A program made the translations under genes and the position numbers. Shown here one piece after another: positions 18,362 to 26,704 of a stretch of DNA of 64,000 bases (the stretch's first letter is position 1; each line of letters begins with the position of its first letter). The notes below the pieces were generated by a model that had not been told where the DNA came from, searched no databases, and worked only from the letters and a program-made list of their open reading frames with translations. The stretch comes from Hyphomicrobiales bacterium (GTDB taxonomy: Bacteria; Pseudomonadota; Alphaproteobacteria; Rhizobiales; Rhizobiaceae): contig UBJR01000019.1 of assembly GCA_900465675.1 (NCBI GenBank), positions 1 to 64,000 on the forward strand. The letters run 5' to 3'.

Positions 18362-19324
18362 TCACAGCCGCTCGGAAATCGAAGCCATGATGGAATCCCA
18401 TGCATCGGCGGCCGGATCAAGCGCGGTCTGCAGCGGCTCGAATTTCTTGCGGGTCACGGCCCGCGCCAATTGGAACTGCACGGATTTGGCCGTCTCGGAA
18501 ATCTGCCGCGCATCCGCCTCGGCGCTGGCAAACTTGCCCGGCGACAGCCAAGCGAGATGATCCGCCGCCAGCTCGAAATTGGCGCCGAACTGGCGAAGCG
18601 TGTTGAAGGCATATTTGTGGAAGAAGCCGAAGGGCCGCTCGGCAATTTCCTCGACCTGCTGCGGGAAGACCGAGGCAAAGGCGCGGATCGGATTGCGGGC
18701 CGGGCGGCGGGCGAAATGCTTTCTGAAGATCGCTTGGGAGGCCGCCCGCATCTCCGCATCGCCGGGAAGCATCGCCGGAAACTTGGCGAATTCGGTGTAG
18801 GGCAGAAACAACGCCCCGTCCGCGCCTGAATTCAGCTGAAACAGACCGTCAAAATCCTCGCCATCCAGCGCGAAGAACCCGGCATTGTGGAAATACTCGA
18901 CGCGCTTCGCATCGAAATCCAGCCGGTTGATCGCCACGGTCGTCTTGCCGTGCTCGGTGCGGTAGGCAGTGCCCTGGGTGTCGGGCATGTAATAGGAATC
19001 CATCTCGATCAGGCAGAGCCGCCCGCGGCCGATCTGCGTTTCGATATGACGCTCGACGCGATCGAAGATCGCCAGTTCGCTGACGCGAATGCCGTAGAGT
19101 GTTTCCAGATCTTCCAGCGGCACCTTGAAGAAGGTGAACTGGTCGCCCTCGAAGTCCTGCGTCATGGTAAAGCCGAGCATCGCTTCCGGCGGCAAGCCGA
19201 GCGTGTTCAGCACCTCGATCCAGAGATCGATATAGCAATTGGTTTCCGGCCACATGCGCTCGCTGGAATGGAGCGCATGCCTGACGTAGCCATCCGGAGC
19301 GATAGCCGGGAAAACAGCCTTCAT
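18362..19324 (-). CDS. DUF1839 family protein
   Basis: This 320-residue cytoplasmic protein belongs to DUF1839 (PF08893), which has no established activity. Recognisable stretches are 'NCYIDLWIEVLNTLGLPPEA' and 'DFEGDQFTFFKVPLEDLE'. The family is known to me chiefly as a neighbour of amino acid:[carrier protein] ligases and small carrier proteins, and here it starts eight bases after such a ligase. It may act on the aminoacyl carrier protein, for example as the acceptor or transferase, but that is speculation. Confidence 0.8.
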   Translation of the reverse strand: MKAVFPAIAPDGYVRHALHSSERMWPETNCYIDLWIEVLNTLGLPPEAMLGFTMTQDFEGDQFTFFKVPLEDLETLYGIRVSELAIFDRVERHIETQIGRGRLCLIEMDSYYMPDTQGTAYRTEHGKTTVAINRLDFDAKRVEYFHNAGFFALDGEDFDGLFQLNSGADGALFLPYTEFAKFPAMLPGDAEMRAASQAIFRKHFARRPARNPIRAFASVFPQQVEEIAERPFGFFHKYAFNTLRQFGANFELAADHLAWLSPGKFASAEADARQISETAKSVQFQLARAVTRKKFEPLQTALDPAADAWDSIMASISERL

Positions 19325-19332
19325 CGGACGTC

Positions 19333-20241
19333 TCAGCCCCAGAGCGCCTTGCGAACGTTTTCAGGCCATTCCTTCACGTCAAGACCGTGATGGTGGAACA
19401 GCGCAAGCGCGATGCGTTCCAGACCGAAGCCGACGCAGGCGGTATGCGCCACGCTGCCATCCTCGAGATTCAGACCCCACTTCAGGCCAAACGAGTCCTG
19501 ATGGTAGTTGAAGCTCATGCAGGCGGTCGGATTGGCGGTCGAGGTGATCGGGATCAACAGCTCGAACTTGAGGTTCTGGTCGCGCTGGTTGTTGACCATC
19601 ATCTTGCCGGCGCGGCCGAAAAACGGATCGTTCGCCACGTCGATGACCACATCGAGGCCAACCAGCTTCATCATCTCGACGCCGCGATCCATCCAGCGCT
19701 GGCGGAAATCCGTCACGTGGCTCTCGGTACCCATGCAGACATATTCGCGCATGCGAAACAGCTGCTGGCGTGCCGGATCCTTGGAAGGCTCATGGCGGAA
19801 GCAGTAGGACTGCAGATCGTAAAGACCGCCCTTTGCCGGCAGGTTGCCGCGCTTGGCGACCGTCGGGTAGAGCGGATAGCAGGCCGCCGGCGTCAGTACA
19901 ATCTCGGTCGCTTCCTGGCCCTTGGTCCAGTCGTCGCCGACTTCCATGCATTGCAGCAGGTTCATGTGATCAAGCTCGGCGCCGCAGAAGCTGTGCACCG
20001 TACCCGCAAGCTGCGGGAAGCTCTTCATATAGCCGCTTTTCTCGAAGATCGCCCGGTTCATGCCTGGCGGAAAGCGCATGGCTTCGGCACCGTCGGCGCC
20101 GCCGAACCTGTCGATCAGCCGCTCGAAAGCGGAGATTACGTCTTCGAACTGGCCGCTGCGGCCGTAGAGGCCGTCCACGCCGGTATCGATCAGCAGGCCG
20201 GATTCGAAAAGCCGGTCCAGAAAGGAGGTCTGCATATCCAT
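19333..20241 (-). CDS. Amino acid:[carrier protein] ligase (seryl-tRNA synthetase-like)
   Basis: This protein of about 302 residues is a truncated class II aminoacyl-tRNA synthetase homologue that keeps the catalytic core and lacks the tRNA-binding arm. Motif 2 is seen as CFRHE and FRMREY, and motif 3 as GFGLERIAL. Probable zinc ligands are C124, E169 and C272 (numbered from a GTG at 20250), matching the family's Cys-Glu-Cys site. Such enzymes activate small amino acids with ATP and load them on the phosphopantetheine of a partner carrier protein, here encoded two genes upstream. I chose ATG 20241, which has GGGGTG upstream; the GTG at 20250 would overlap the acyl-CoA dehydrogenase stop. Confidence 0.88.
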   Translation of the reverse strand: MDMQTSFLDRLFESGLLIDTGVDGLYGRSGQFEDVISAFERLIDRFGGADGAEAMRFPPGMNRAIFEKSGYMKSFPQLAGTVHSFCGAELDHMNLLQCMEVGDDWTKGQEATEIVLTPAACYPLYPTVAKRGNLPAKGGLYDLQSYCFRHEPSKDPARQQLFRMREYVCMGTESHVTDFRQRWMDRGVEMMKLVGLDVVIDVANDPFFGRAGKMMVNNQRDQNLKFELLIPITSTANPTACMSFNYHQDSFGLKWGLNLEDGSVAHTACVGFGLERIALALFHHHGLDVKEWPENVRKALWG

Positions 20242-20246
20242 GTGAG

Positions 20247-21428
20247 TCACCCCAGTAGGCTAGTGTCCTGCTTGTGGACGAGAAGCATGCTCGACGTGTT
20301 GCCGAGGATGCGGTCATTGGAAATCATCAGCTGCGCGGAATGCGCATCGCGAAGGTGCCGGCCGACGCTGAAAGGCGTGCCGTTCTTGTAGCCCATGATG
20401 CCGCAGATCAGCATGACGTGGTTGACGATCTCGAGGATCGTTTCCGACGAGGCGATCTTCACGTTGTTCATGGCAACGGCAAAGCCCATCGACGACAGCT
20501 TGTCGGGATCGGCCTTTGCGTCTTCATAGGCCTTCAGGCCCGCGACGACATTCGACTTGACCATCTGCAGAAGGTTCGAAACCTCGGCAAGGCGTAGCGC
20601 ACCGGGCGGCGGAGCGCCGGGCGATTTGCGTGCGGCAGCGCGAACGAACGCCTGCGCACGGCAGACGGCATCGACCGCGATGCCATACCAGACGCCGCTC
20701 CAGAGGAGATGCGAGGAGGCAAGCATCGACTGCGCTGCGATTTCGGCAAAGGGCTTCGGCAGGATCTGCGCCGCCGGCGCCTCGCCCTTGAAAAGGAAGC
20801 CGTCGGAGCAGGTGCCGCGCATGCCGAGCGTATTCCATACATGGGTTCGCTCAAGCGTGTACTGGTCCTTGAGGAAAGCCGTCAGCACCTGATCCGAAGA
20901 CGCGGCCTCCGGCCCGCTGCGCGACGTGATCAGGATAGCATCGGCATGTGAGCCGTAGGAGATGACAGTCGCGTCCTTTTCGAGACGGCAAGTATCGCCG
21001 GTGATCTCGATGGCGCAGATGCTGTTGCGCAGATTGCCACCAATGCCGCCTTCGGTCGTCGCCGAAGCGATCAGCAGCTGTTCGGCCGCGATACGCCGCA
21101 TAAAGCCCGCATGCCACTCGCTGTCAGCGCCATGCTCGACAAGGCTCGAAAGCTTGATGTGGTGCATGGCGAAAACCATGGCGCTTGCGGCGCAGGCCTG
21201 GCCAAGAACGGAACAGAGTTCGGCGATTTCGGTCGTCGTCGCGCCCTCGCCGCCGAGGTGGCGGGGGATCTGAATGCCGAGCAGACGTTCGGCCTTCATT
21301 GCATCGGCAGCTTCCCGCGGGAAACGGCCTTCGGCATCGACGGTGTCGGCGTGCTTAGCCGCAATCTCGGCGACGCGCGCGGCCCGTGCCGCAAAGCTCT
21401 CTTCCGTGATCTTGACCGGGAAGTTCAT
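20247..21428 (-). CDS. Acyl-CoA dehydrogenase family flavoprotein
   Basis: This 393-residue protein has the acyl-CoA dehydrogenase fold: an N-terminal helical part, 'SATTEGGIGGNLRNSICAIE' in the middle beta domain and a C-terminal helical FAD domain. Its start overlaps the carrier protein stop by one base and its stop abuts the aminoacyl ligase. It probably oxidises an aminoacyl or acyl group while attached to the carrier protein, as dehydrogenases in nonribosomal peptide pathways do with prolyl carriers. The usual catalytic glutamate near the C-terminus could not be placed with confidence, so the chemistry stays open. Confidence 0.8.
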   Translation of the reverse strand: MNFPVKITEESFAARAARVAEIAAKHADTVDAEGRFPREAADAMKAERLLGIQIPRHLGGEGATTTEIAELCSVLGQACAASAMVFAMHHIKLSSLVEHGADSEWHAGFMRRIAAEQLLIASATTEGGIGGNLRNSICAIEITGDTCRLEKDATVISYGSHADAILITSRSGPEAASSDQVLTAFLKDQYTLERTHVWNTLGMRGTCSDGFLFKGEAPAAQILPKPFAEIAAQSMLASSHLLWSGVWYGIAVDAVCRAQAFVRAAARKSPGAPPPGALRLAEVSNLLQMVKSNVVAGLKAYEDAKADPDKLSSMGFAVAMNNVKIASSETILEIVNHVMLICGIMGYKNGTPFSVGRHLRDAHSAQLMISNDRILGNTSSMLLVHKQDTSLLG

Positions 21429-21679
21429 CAGGCGACCTTCCGGCTGTCCTTGATCATATCGACGGTCTTTTCGATCGCCGAGATGCTGGCGAAGGACTTG
21501 CGGTTGAGAAGATTGTCGGGGAATTCGATATCGAACGCTTCTTCGATCGCCAGCATCAGCTGCACCGATGCAAAGGATGTCAGACCCGCCGCGTAGAGAT
21601 CGGCGTCGTCGGCGACCTGGTCGATCGACGCGGGAAGCTTGCCGAATTTGGCTATAATATCGCGGATTGTCTTGTTCAT
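21428..21679 (-). CDS. Acyl/aminoacyl carrier protein
   Basis: This 83-residue acidic protein is a carrier protein with the phosphopantetheine site Ser35 in 'YAAGLTSFASVQL', where ordinary fatty-acid ACPs have GxDSL. It is first in the cluster and has GGAG eight bases before its ATG. It is the probable substrate of the aminoacyl ligase two genes downstream and of the adjacent dehydrogenase. It is not the housekeeping AcpP, whose core sequence differs. Confidence 0.88.
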   Translation of the reverse strand: MNKTIRDIIAKFGKLPASIDQVADDADLYAAGLTSFASVQLMLAIEEAFDIEFPDNLLNRKSFASISAIEKTVDMIKDSRKVA

Positions 21680-21935
21680 CCGAACATCTCCAAGATTGTC
21701 ATGATCCAGAGCAGGCGTTCATCGCCTTCATCATGAGCGCTCTTTTAGGCCGGAAAACCCAATATTCCGCTAATTTGTCTGGTTAAAGATGAGCAAGATT
21801 CACACTTAAAGTTTTATCGAGTATCGCGCCCTGATTGAATTTCGCCGTTTCTGCTCAAATACTTGCCTCGGCGGCTTGGCGTAATAAAGGAGCCGCTAGA
21901 ACGACTTGTCAGTGCAGAAATGGAACGGAAATCTT
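21680..21935. promoter_or_regulatory. Upstream region of the carrier-protein operon
   Basis: This 256-bp AT-rich stretch lies before the carrier protein gene and after the 3' end of epmB. It should hold the promoter of the minus-strand operon. I see no recognisable operator, riboswitch or EcfG-type motif in it. Confidence 0.4.
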
Positions 21936-22988
21936 CTATCCGGCCGGTGGATAGCCGTGCTCGCCGCCCCTGTAATCGGAGACCGAGAAGCAACCGTCGG
22001 CGGTTTTGCGAACGCCGCTTTCGGCGATCACGGTCTTTCCGTAGCCGCCCGGAATATCCAGAATATAGGCTGGCTGGCAGAGGCCGGATATGCGGCCCCG
22101 CAAGGCTGCGACGATTGCCTGCCCTTCTTCGATCGATAGCCGGAAATGGCTGGTGCCGGGCGCAAGGTCCGGATGATGCAGGTAATAGGGCTTGATGCGG
22201 TTCTCGACGAACGTCTTCATCAGCGACGCAAGCACGTCCGCATCATTGTTAACGCCCTTCAGCAGCACCGATTGGCTAATCATGACGATACCGGCGTCGA
22301 CGATCCGTGCGCAGGCCGCCCGCGCTTCGGCCGTAAACTCGCGTGGATGATTGGCGTGCAGCGCGATGTAGACGGTCTTGCCGCTCGCCTTCAGGGCGTC
22401 GATGAGCGCCACATCGATCTTCCGCGGATCGACCACGGGCACGCGGGTATGAAACCTGACGATCTTGACGTGATCAATCGCCGAGAGCTCCCGCATGATG
22501 TCTTCCAGCCGCCGCGGCGACAGGATCAGCGGATCACCGCCGGTGAGAATGACTTCCCATATTTCGTCATGCTGGCGGATATAGTCGAAGGCTGCCTTCA
22601 TCGCCTCCGGCTCCAGCGTGCCTAAGCCCTGAGGACCGACCATTTCGCGGCGGAAACAGAAGCGGCAATAGACCGGGCAGACATGCACGGCCTTCAACAG
22701 CAGGCGATCCGGATAGCGATGCACGATACCTTCGACCGGACTATGCGGGAGATCGCCGATCGGATCGGCGCGTTCTTCCGGGGTAATCTGCAATTCGTCG
22801 CCCGTCGGCACGAACTGCCGCGCGATAGGATCATCAGGATCGGCACGATCGATCAACGCCGCAACCGAGGGCGTCAGCGCGATCGCATAGCGGGCCGCGA
22901 CCTCTTCGAGGGCCAGCCGGTCGCCCTCGGCAATCAGACCGGCGCTCGACAAGTCATCGACGCTCTTGATCGGCCTGACGATATTCAT
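21936..22988 (-). CDS. epmB: EF-P beta-lysylation protein, lysine 2,3-aminomutase family
   Basis: This 350-residue radical SAM enzyme converts (S)-alpha-lysine to (R)-beta-lysine for modification of elongation factor P. The iron-sulfur motif is C104-x3-C108-x2-C111 in 'HVCPVYCRFC', followed by the lysine 2,3-aminomutase stretch 'EVILTGGDPLILSPRRL'. The start at 22988 overlaps the epmA stop by four bases (ATGA); the longer frame to 23015 runs into epmA. Pairing with epmA and efp supports the EpmB role over free lysine catabolism. Confidence 0.88.
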   Translation of the reverse strand: MNIVRPIKSVDDLSSAGLIAEGDRLALEEVAARYAIALTPSVAALIDRADPDDPIARQFVPTGDELQITPEERADPIGDLPHSPVEGIVHRYPDRLLLKAVHVCPVYCRFCFRREMVGPQGLGTLEPEAMKAAFDYIRQHDEIWEVILTGGDPLILSPRRLEDIMRELSAIDHVKIVRFHTRVPVVDPRKIDVALIDALKASGKTVYIALHANHPREFTAEARAACARIVDAGIVMISQSVLLKGVNNDADVLASLMKTFVENRIKPYYLHHPDLAPGTSHFRLSIEEGQAIVAALRGRISGLCQPAYILDIPGGYGKTVIAESGVRKTADGCFSVSDYRGGEHGYPPAG

Positions 22989-24049
22989 CGGCCATACTCC
23001 GCCACAGGCGCCCACAACACCTGATCGATGCGCGAGGCACCGGTCGCCAGCATCACCAGCCGGTCAAAGCCGAGCGCGATGCCGCTCGCCTCCGGCATGA
23101 TCTGCAACGCCTCGAGAAAATCCTCGTCCAGCGGATAGCGCTCGCCATATATGCGTGCCTTCTCGGCCATCTCGATCTCGAAACGGCGCCGCTGTTCGGC
23201 AGCATTCGTCAGCTCGCCGAAGCCATTGGCGAGCTCGACGCCGCAGGCATAGACCTCGAAGCGCTCGGCAACCCGTGGATCCCGGCCTGACGGCCGCGCC
23301 AGAGCAGCTTCCGAAACAGGATATTCGTCGAGAATGGTAATGCGGCCGAAACCGAGATGCGGCTCGATCTTCTCGACCAGCGCTCGGCTGAAGAGATCGG
23401 CCCAGCCATCGTCTTCGGCGACACGCAGGCCGTTGCGGCGCAGTTCAGCCGCCAGATGCTCGCGATCGGTCGAGCCATCGGCAGCGACTGATCCGAGCAG
23501 ATCGATCCCGGCATAACGATCGAAGGCTTCCGCAACGGAAATCCGCTCCGGCCCAGCAAAAGGATCGGCCTCGGCACCGCGATACGTCAGTTTGGATGCC
23601 TTGGCGGTCTCGGCAGCGAGTGCTGCGATCCGCACGCAATCCATCATCAGCGTCTCGTAGCTTTCTCCCGTCCGGTACCATTCCAGCATGGTGAATTCGG
23701 GATGGTGCAGCGGCCCGCGCTCACGGTTGCGATAGACATGCGCGAAGCAGGCGATCCGCTGCTCACCCGCCGAAAGGAGCTTCTTGCAGGCAAACTCCGG
23801 CGAGGTGTGCAGATAGAACAGCGCCGGCTGGCCATCCGTCGTCAGCGCTTCTGTTGCGAAGGCATGCAGATGCGCCTCGTTGCCCGGTGACACCTGCAGT
23901 GCGGCCGTATCGACCTCGACAAAATCTTCGCCGGCGAAATAAAGACGCAGTGCGGCCTGGATCGCGTTGCGCCCGATCAGGAACGGGCGGCGATCCGCGT
24001 GGACGTCGGGCGTCCACCAGGGCGAGGCTTTGGCGCTCGTCAGGCTCAT
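22985..24049 (-). CDS. epmA: EF-P lysine lysyltransferase
   Basis: This 354-residue class II lysyl-tRNA synthetase-like protein lacks the anticodon domain, as EpmA (GenX/PoxA/YjeA) does. Motif 2 is in 'CFAHVYRNRERGPLHHPEFT' and motif 3 in 'SGIALGFDRLVML'. It attaches beta-lysine made by EpmB to Lys34 of EF-P. It is divergent from efp, with 150 bases between starts, and translationally coupled to epmB. Confidence 0.92.
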   Translation of the reverse strand: MSLTSAKASPWWTPDVHADRRPFLIGRNAIQAALRLYFAGEDFVEVDTAALQVSPGNEAHLHAFATEALTTDGQPALFYLHTSPEFACKKLLSAGEQRIACFAHVYRNRERGPLHHPEFTMLEWYRTGESYETLMMDCVRIAALAAETAKASKLTYRGAEADPFAGPERISVAEAFDRYAGIDLLGSVAADGSTDREHLAAELRRNGLRVAEDDGWADLFSRALVEKIEPHLGFGRITILDEYPVSEAALARPSGRDPRVAERFEVYACGVELANGFGELTNAAEQRRRFEIEMAEKARIYGERYPLDEDFLEALQIMPEASGIALGFDRLVMLATGASRIDQVLWAPVAEYGR

Positions 24050-24199
24050 TCTCTGCTTTCTTCACCGTGACGGCCAACGCTGGGCTGGCTTTTCGCCGGA
24101 TTTTAAGTTAGTTGCCGCCCCAAAGGAAAATTAATCGCGTCTCCAGGGCTATTGCGACAGTCCTCTACGACGCCGAAGGCTGAGTTACAAGGAAGTCTT

Positions 24200-24769
24200 A
24201 TGGTCAAGATCATCGCCTCCTCCGTCCGCAAGGGCAACGTTCTCGAAGTGGATGGCAAGCTGTATGTCGTTCTTACGGCCAACAACTTCCATCCTGGCAA
24301 GGGCACGCCGGTGACCCAGGTCGATATGCGCCGCATCGTCGATGGCGTGAAGGTGTCCGAGCGCTGGCGCACGACCGAGCAGGTCGAGCGCGCATTCGTC
24401 GAAGACGTCAACTTCCAGTTCCTTTACGAGGACGGCGAAGGCTTCCACTTCATGAACCCGGAAAGCTACGACCAGGTCGTCGTCGACAACGAAACGATGG
24501 GCGATCAGAAGGCCTATCTTCAGGAAGGGATGACCTGCATCCTGTCGATGCACGAAGGCATTGCGCTGGCTCTCCAGCTGCCGCGCCACGTGACGCTTGA
24601 AATCACCGAGACCGAACCGGTCGTCAAGGGCCAGACGGCATCGTCCTCGTACAAGCCGGCAATCCTTTCGAACGGCATCCGCACACTGGTTCCGCCGCAT
24701 ATCGATGCCGGCATCCGCGTTGTCATCGCGACGGAAGATAACTCCTACGTCGAGCGCGCAAAGAACTGA
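24200..24769 (+). CDS. efp: Translation elongation factor P
   Basis: This 189-residue protein relieves ribosome stalling at polyproline stretches. The modified lysine is K34 in 'NNFHPGKGTPV', the site for beta-lysylation by the two enzymes encoded next door. The start at ATG 24200 has AAGGAAG just upstream and gives the standard length. Three domains of EF-P (KOW-like, OB, C-terminal OB) are covered. A strong hairpin terminator follows. Confidence 0.95.
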   Translation: MVKIIASSVRKGNVLEVDGKLYVVLTANNFHPGKGTPVTQVDMRRIVDGVKVSERWRTTEQVERAFVEDVNFQFLYEDGEGFHFMNPESYDQVVVDNETMGDQKAYLQEGMTCILSMHEGIALALQLPRHVTLEITETEPVVKGQTASSSYKPAILSNGIRTLVPPHIDAGIRVVIATEDNSYVERAKN

Positions 24770-24787
24770 TTGTCCGCAGGGGCAAAG

Positions 24788-24818
24788 CAAAAGGCCGGCG
24801 TCTCCGCCGGCCTTTTTC
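24788..24818 (+). terminator. Intrinsic terminator after efp
   Basis: A perfect 8-bp stem (GGCCGGCG/CGCCGGCC) with a TCTC loop is followed by TTTTT. A-rich bases on its left side could make it work for the convergent SIS-domain gene as well. Confidence 0.9.
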
Positions 24819-24821
24819 GTT

Positions 24822-25550
24822 TCAGAGATGCGGATTGCGCGGCCGGTATCGCTTGACCAGCTGCTGGTTCACCGCTGCAGCACCCGGCATGTTGGCACTG
24901 AGATAAACGGGCGCATCGCCGGACTTGGCGAGCTCCGAGGCCACCTCGGCAAAGATCGCATTGAGCACGGTCGCCCCGACTGCCGTCGAGACCGGCCCGA
25001 CCTTCAGCCCGCTCCCTTCGATCTCGATGACGGCATCGCCCGGCGGAAGTCCGTTGTCGAGGACGATATCGGCAACCTCGGCTAGCCTGCGGCGGCCGTT
25101 GGCGATCGCCTTGGAATATTCGATCGAGGTGATGGCGATTACCTTGGCGCCGATCTCATGGCCATAATCGGCGGCTTCAAGCGGCGCGGCGTTCACGCCG
25201 GAATTGGACGCGATGATGATGACGTCGCCCGGCTGCATGCCATAGCGCTCGAGCACCGGACGAACGAGACCTTCCGTCCGTTCATAGACCGAACTGATCA
25301 CCGCACCCTCGTGCAGCATCGCAGAACCGACAAGTACGGGAACGGTGAAGGCGAGGCCGCCCGCCCGGTAATGCACTTCTTCGGCCAGCATGTGAGAATG
25401 GCCGGTGCCGAAGACATAGACGCGCTTGTCGCTGCGGGCCGCTTCGAGGATCGCCGCGGCGGCCTGCTGCATCGGAACATCGAGAGCCGATTTCAGCTGG
25501 CCGAGCCGCTCGATCAGGTTCGAGAAATAAGCATCGGTGATCGCAGTCAT
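24822..25550 (-). CDS. SIS domain protein (UPF0309 family)
   Basis: This 242-residue protein has one SIS sugar-phosphate-binding domain ('VYVFGTGHSHMLAEEVHYRA' and 'GDVIIIASNSGVNAAPLEAA'). It is last in an N-acetylglucosamine operon, two bases after nagA, so it may isomerise or hydrolyse an amino-sugar derivative. The frame is open to 25982 but that stretch overlaps nagA; ATG 25550 is the likely start. Exact reaction unknown. Confidence 0.8.
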   Translation of the reverse strand: MTAITDAYFSNLIERLGQLKSALDVPMQQAAAAILEAARSDKRVYVFGTGHSHMLAEEVHYRAGGLAFTVPVLVGSAMLHEGAVISSVYERTEGLVRPVLERYGMQPGDVIIIASNSGVNAAPLEAADYGHEIGAKVIAITSIEYSKAIANGRRRLAEVADIVLDNGLPPGDAVIEIEGSGLKVGPVSTAVGATVLNAIFAEVASELAKSGDAPVYLSANMPGAAAVNQQLVKRYRPRNPHL

Positions 25551-25552
25551 CG

Positions 25553-26704
25553 CTACTTCCTCTCCCCGCCGATCCAGGCCGCGGTGACCTCGATCTTGTC
25601 GGTCAGGTGCACGAAGTCGGCGCGATATCCGGGAGACAAGCGGCCATAGCCCTCGAGTCGAAGGAAGCGCGCCGGATAGAGCGTCGCCATCCTCAACGCC
25701 TCGGCCAGCGTCAGGTCGAGATAGGTCACGCAATAGCGGATGCTGGAAGCCATATCGACATCGGACCCCGCCAGCGTGCCGTCGTCCAGAACCACCTTGG
25801 AGCAGAAACTGCCGCTTTCGCGATGAACGGTGCGGCCATTCAGCGTGAAGCTGTTCTTGTCGGAGCCGACCAGCGACATCGCATCGCTGACGAGGAACAG
25901 CTTTCCTTCGCCGCGCTTCGCACGCAGCGCCGTGCGCAGTGCCTTCGGATCGACATGGTGGCCATCGGCAATCACGCCGCACCAGGTCGAGGGGTGATCG
26001 ATCGCCGCGCCAACGAGACCCGGAGCGCGATGCCCCATCTGGCTCATCGCGTTAAAGAGATGCGTGACGCCACGGGCGCCGGCATCGAAACGCTCTTCCG
26101 CCTGCTCGCTGCTGCAATCGGAATGTCCGATGCTGACGATCACGCCGGCTTCGGCAAGCGCGCGCACCTGCTTCACGCTCACCTGTTCAGCCGCCATGGT
26201 AATGAGCAGCGTGCCGATCGCTTCGCGCGCTGTAATGAACGCCTTGACGTCTGCGTCTTCGACCGGACGCATTAGCGATGCAAGATGTGCGCCCTTGCGG
26301 GCTGGTGCCAGATGCGGACCTTCGAGATGCAGACCGGCAACGCCGCGATTGGTCTTGACCGCTTCCTTGGCGGCCTCGATCGCCGCCTTGGTGGCGTCAG
26401 CCGTGTCGGTGATCAAGGTCGGCAGCAGCGCTGTCGTGCCATAGCGGCGATGGCCGTCGGCAATGATGTACATCGAGTCCGGCGATGGCTCGTCGTTCAG
26501 CATCCGGCCGCCGCCGCCGTTCACCTGCGCGTCGATGAAACCGGCCGAGAGAACGCCACCGTCAAGCACCACGGTCTCGCCTTCGGGGAGATCGTTGAGT
26601 GCCGCGATGGTCTCGACGCGTCCGTTCGAAACGACCAGCGCCCTTTCGTCGTGAAAGCGCTCGCCGTCGAAGATCCGGGCGCCGGTGAAGATCTTGCGGG
26701 ACAT
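25553..26704 (-). CDS. nagA: N-acetylglucosamine-6-phosphate deacetylase
   Basis: This 383-residue amidohydrolase converts GlcNAc-6-phosphate to glucosamine-6-phosphate and acetate. Family landmarks are 'GLHLEGPHLAPARKGAH' with metal ligands, 'VSIGHSDCSSEQ' and 'GVTHLFNAMSQM', plus the catalytic aspartate in 'LVSDAM'. Start and stop codons overlap with the upstream deaminase gene, and the SIS gene follows after two bases. Confidence 0.92.
   Translation of the reverse strand: MSRKIFTGARIFDGERFHDERALVVSNGRVETIAALNDLPEGETVVLDGGVLSAGFIDAQVNGGGGRMLNDEPSPDSMYIIADGHRRYGTTALLPTLITDTADATKAAIEAAKEAVKTNRGVAGLHLEGPHLAPARKGAHLASLMRPVEDADVKAFITAREAIGTLLITMAAEQVSVKQVRALAEAGVIVSIGHSDCSSEQAEERFDAGARGVTHLFNAMSQMGHRAPGLVGAAIDHPSTWCGVIADGHHVDPKALRTALRAKRGEGKLFLVSDAMSLVGSDKNSFTLNGRTVHRESGSFCSKVVLDDGTLAGSDVDMASSIRYCVTYLDLTLAEALRMATLYPARFLRLEGYGRLSPGYRADFVHLTDKIEVTAAWIGGERK

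Noticed and set aside
16711..18390. A 559-codon plus-strand frame opposite the GH2 gene
   Set aside because: Antisense shadow; no ribosome site or domain.
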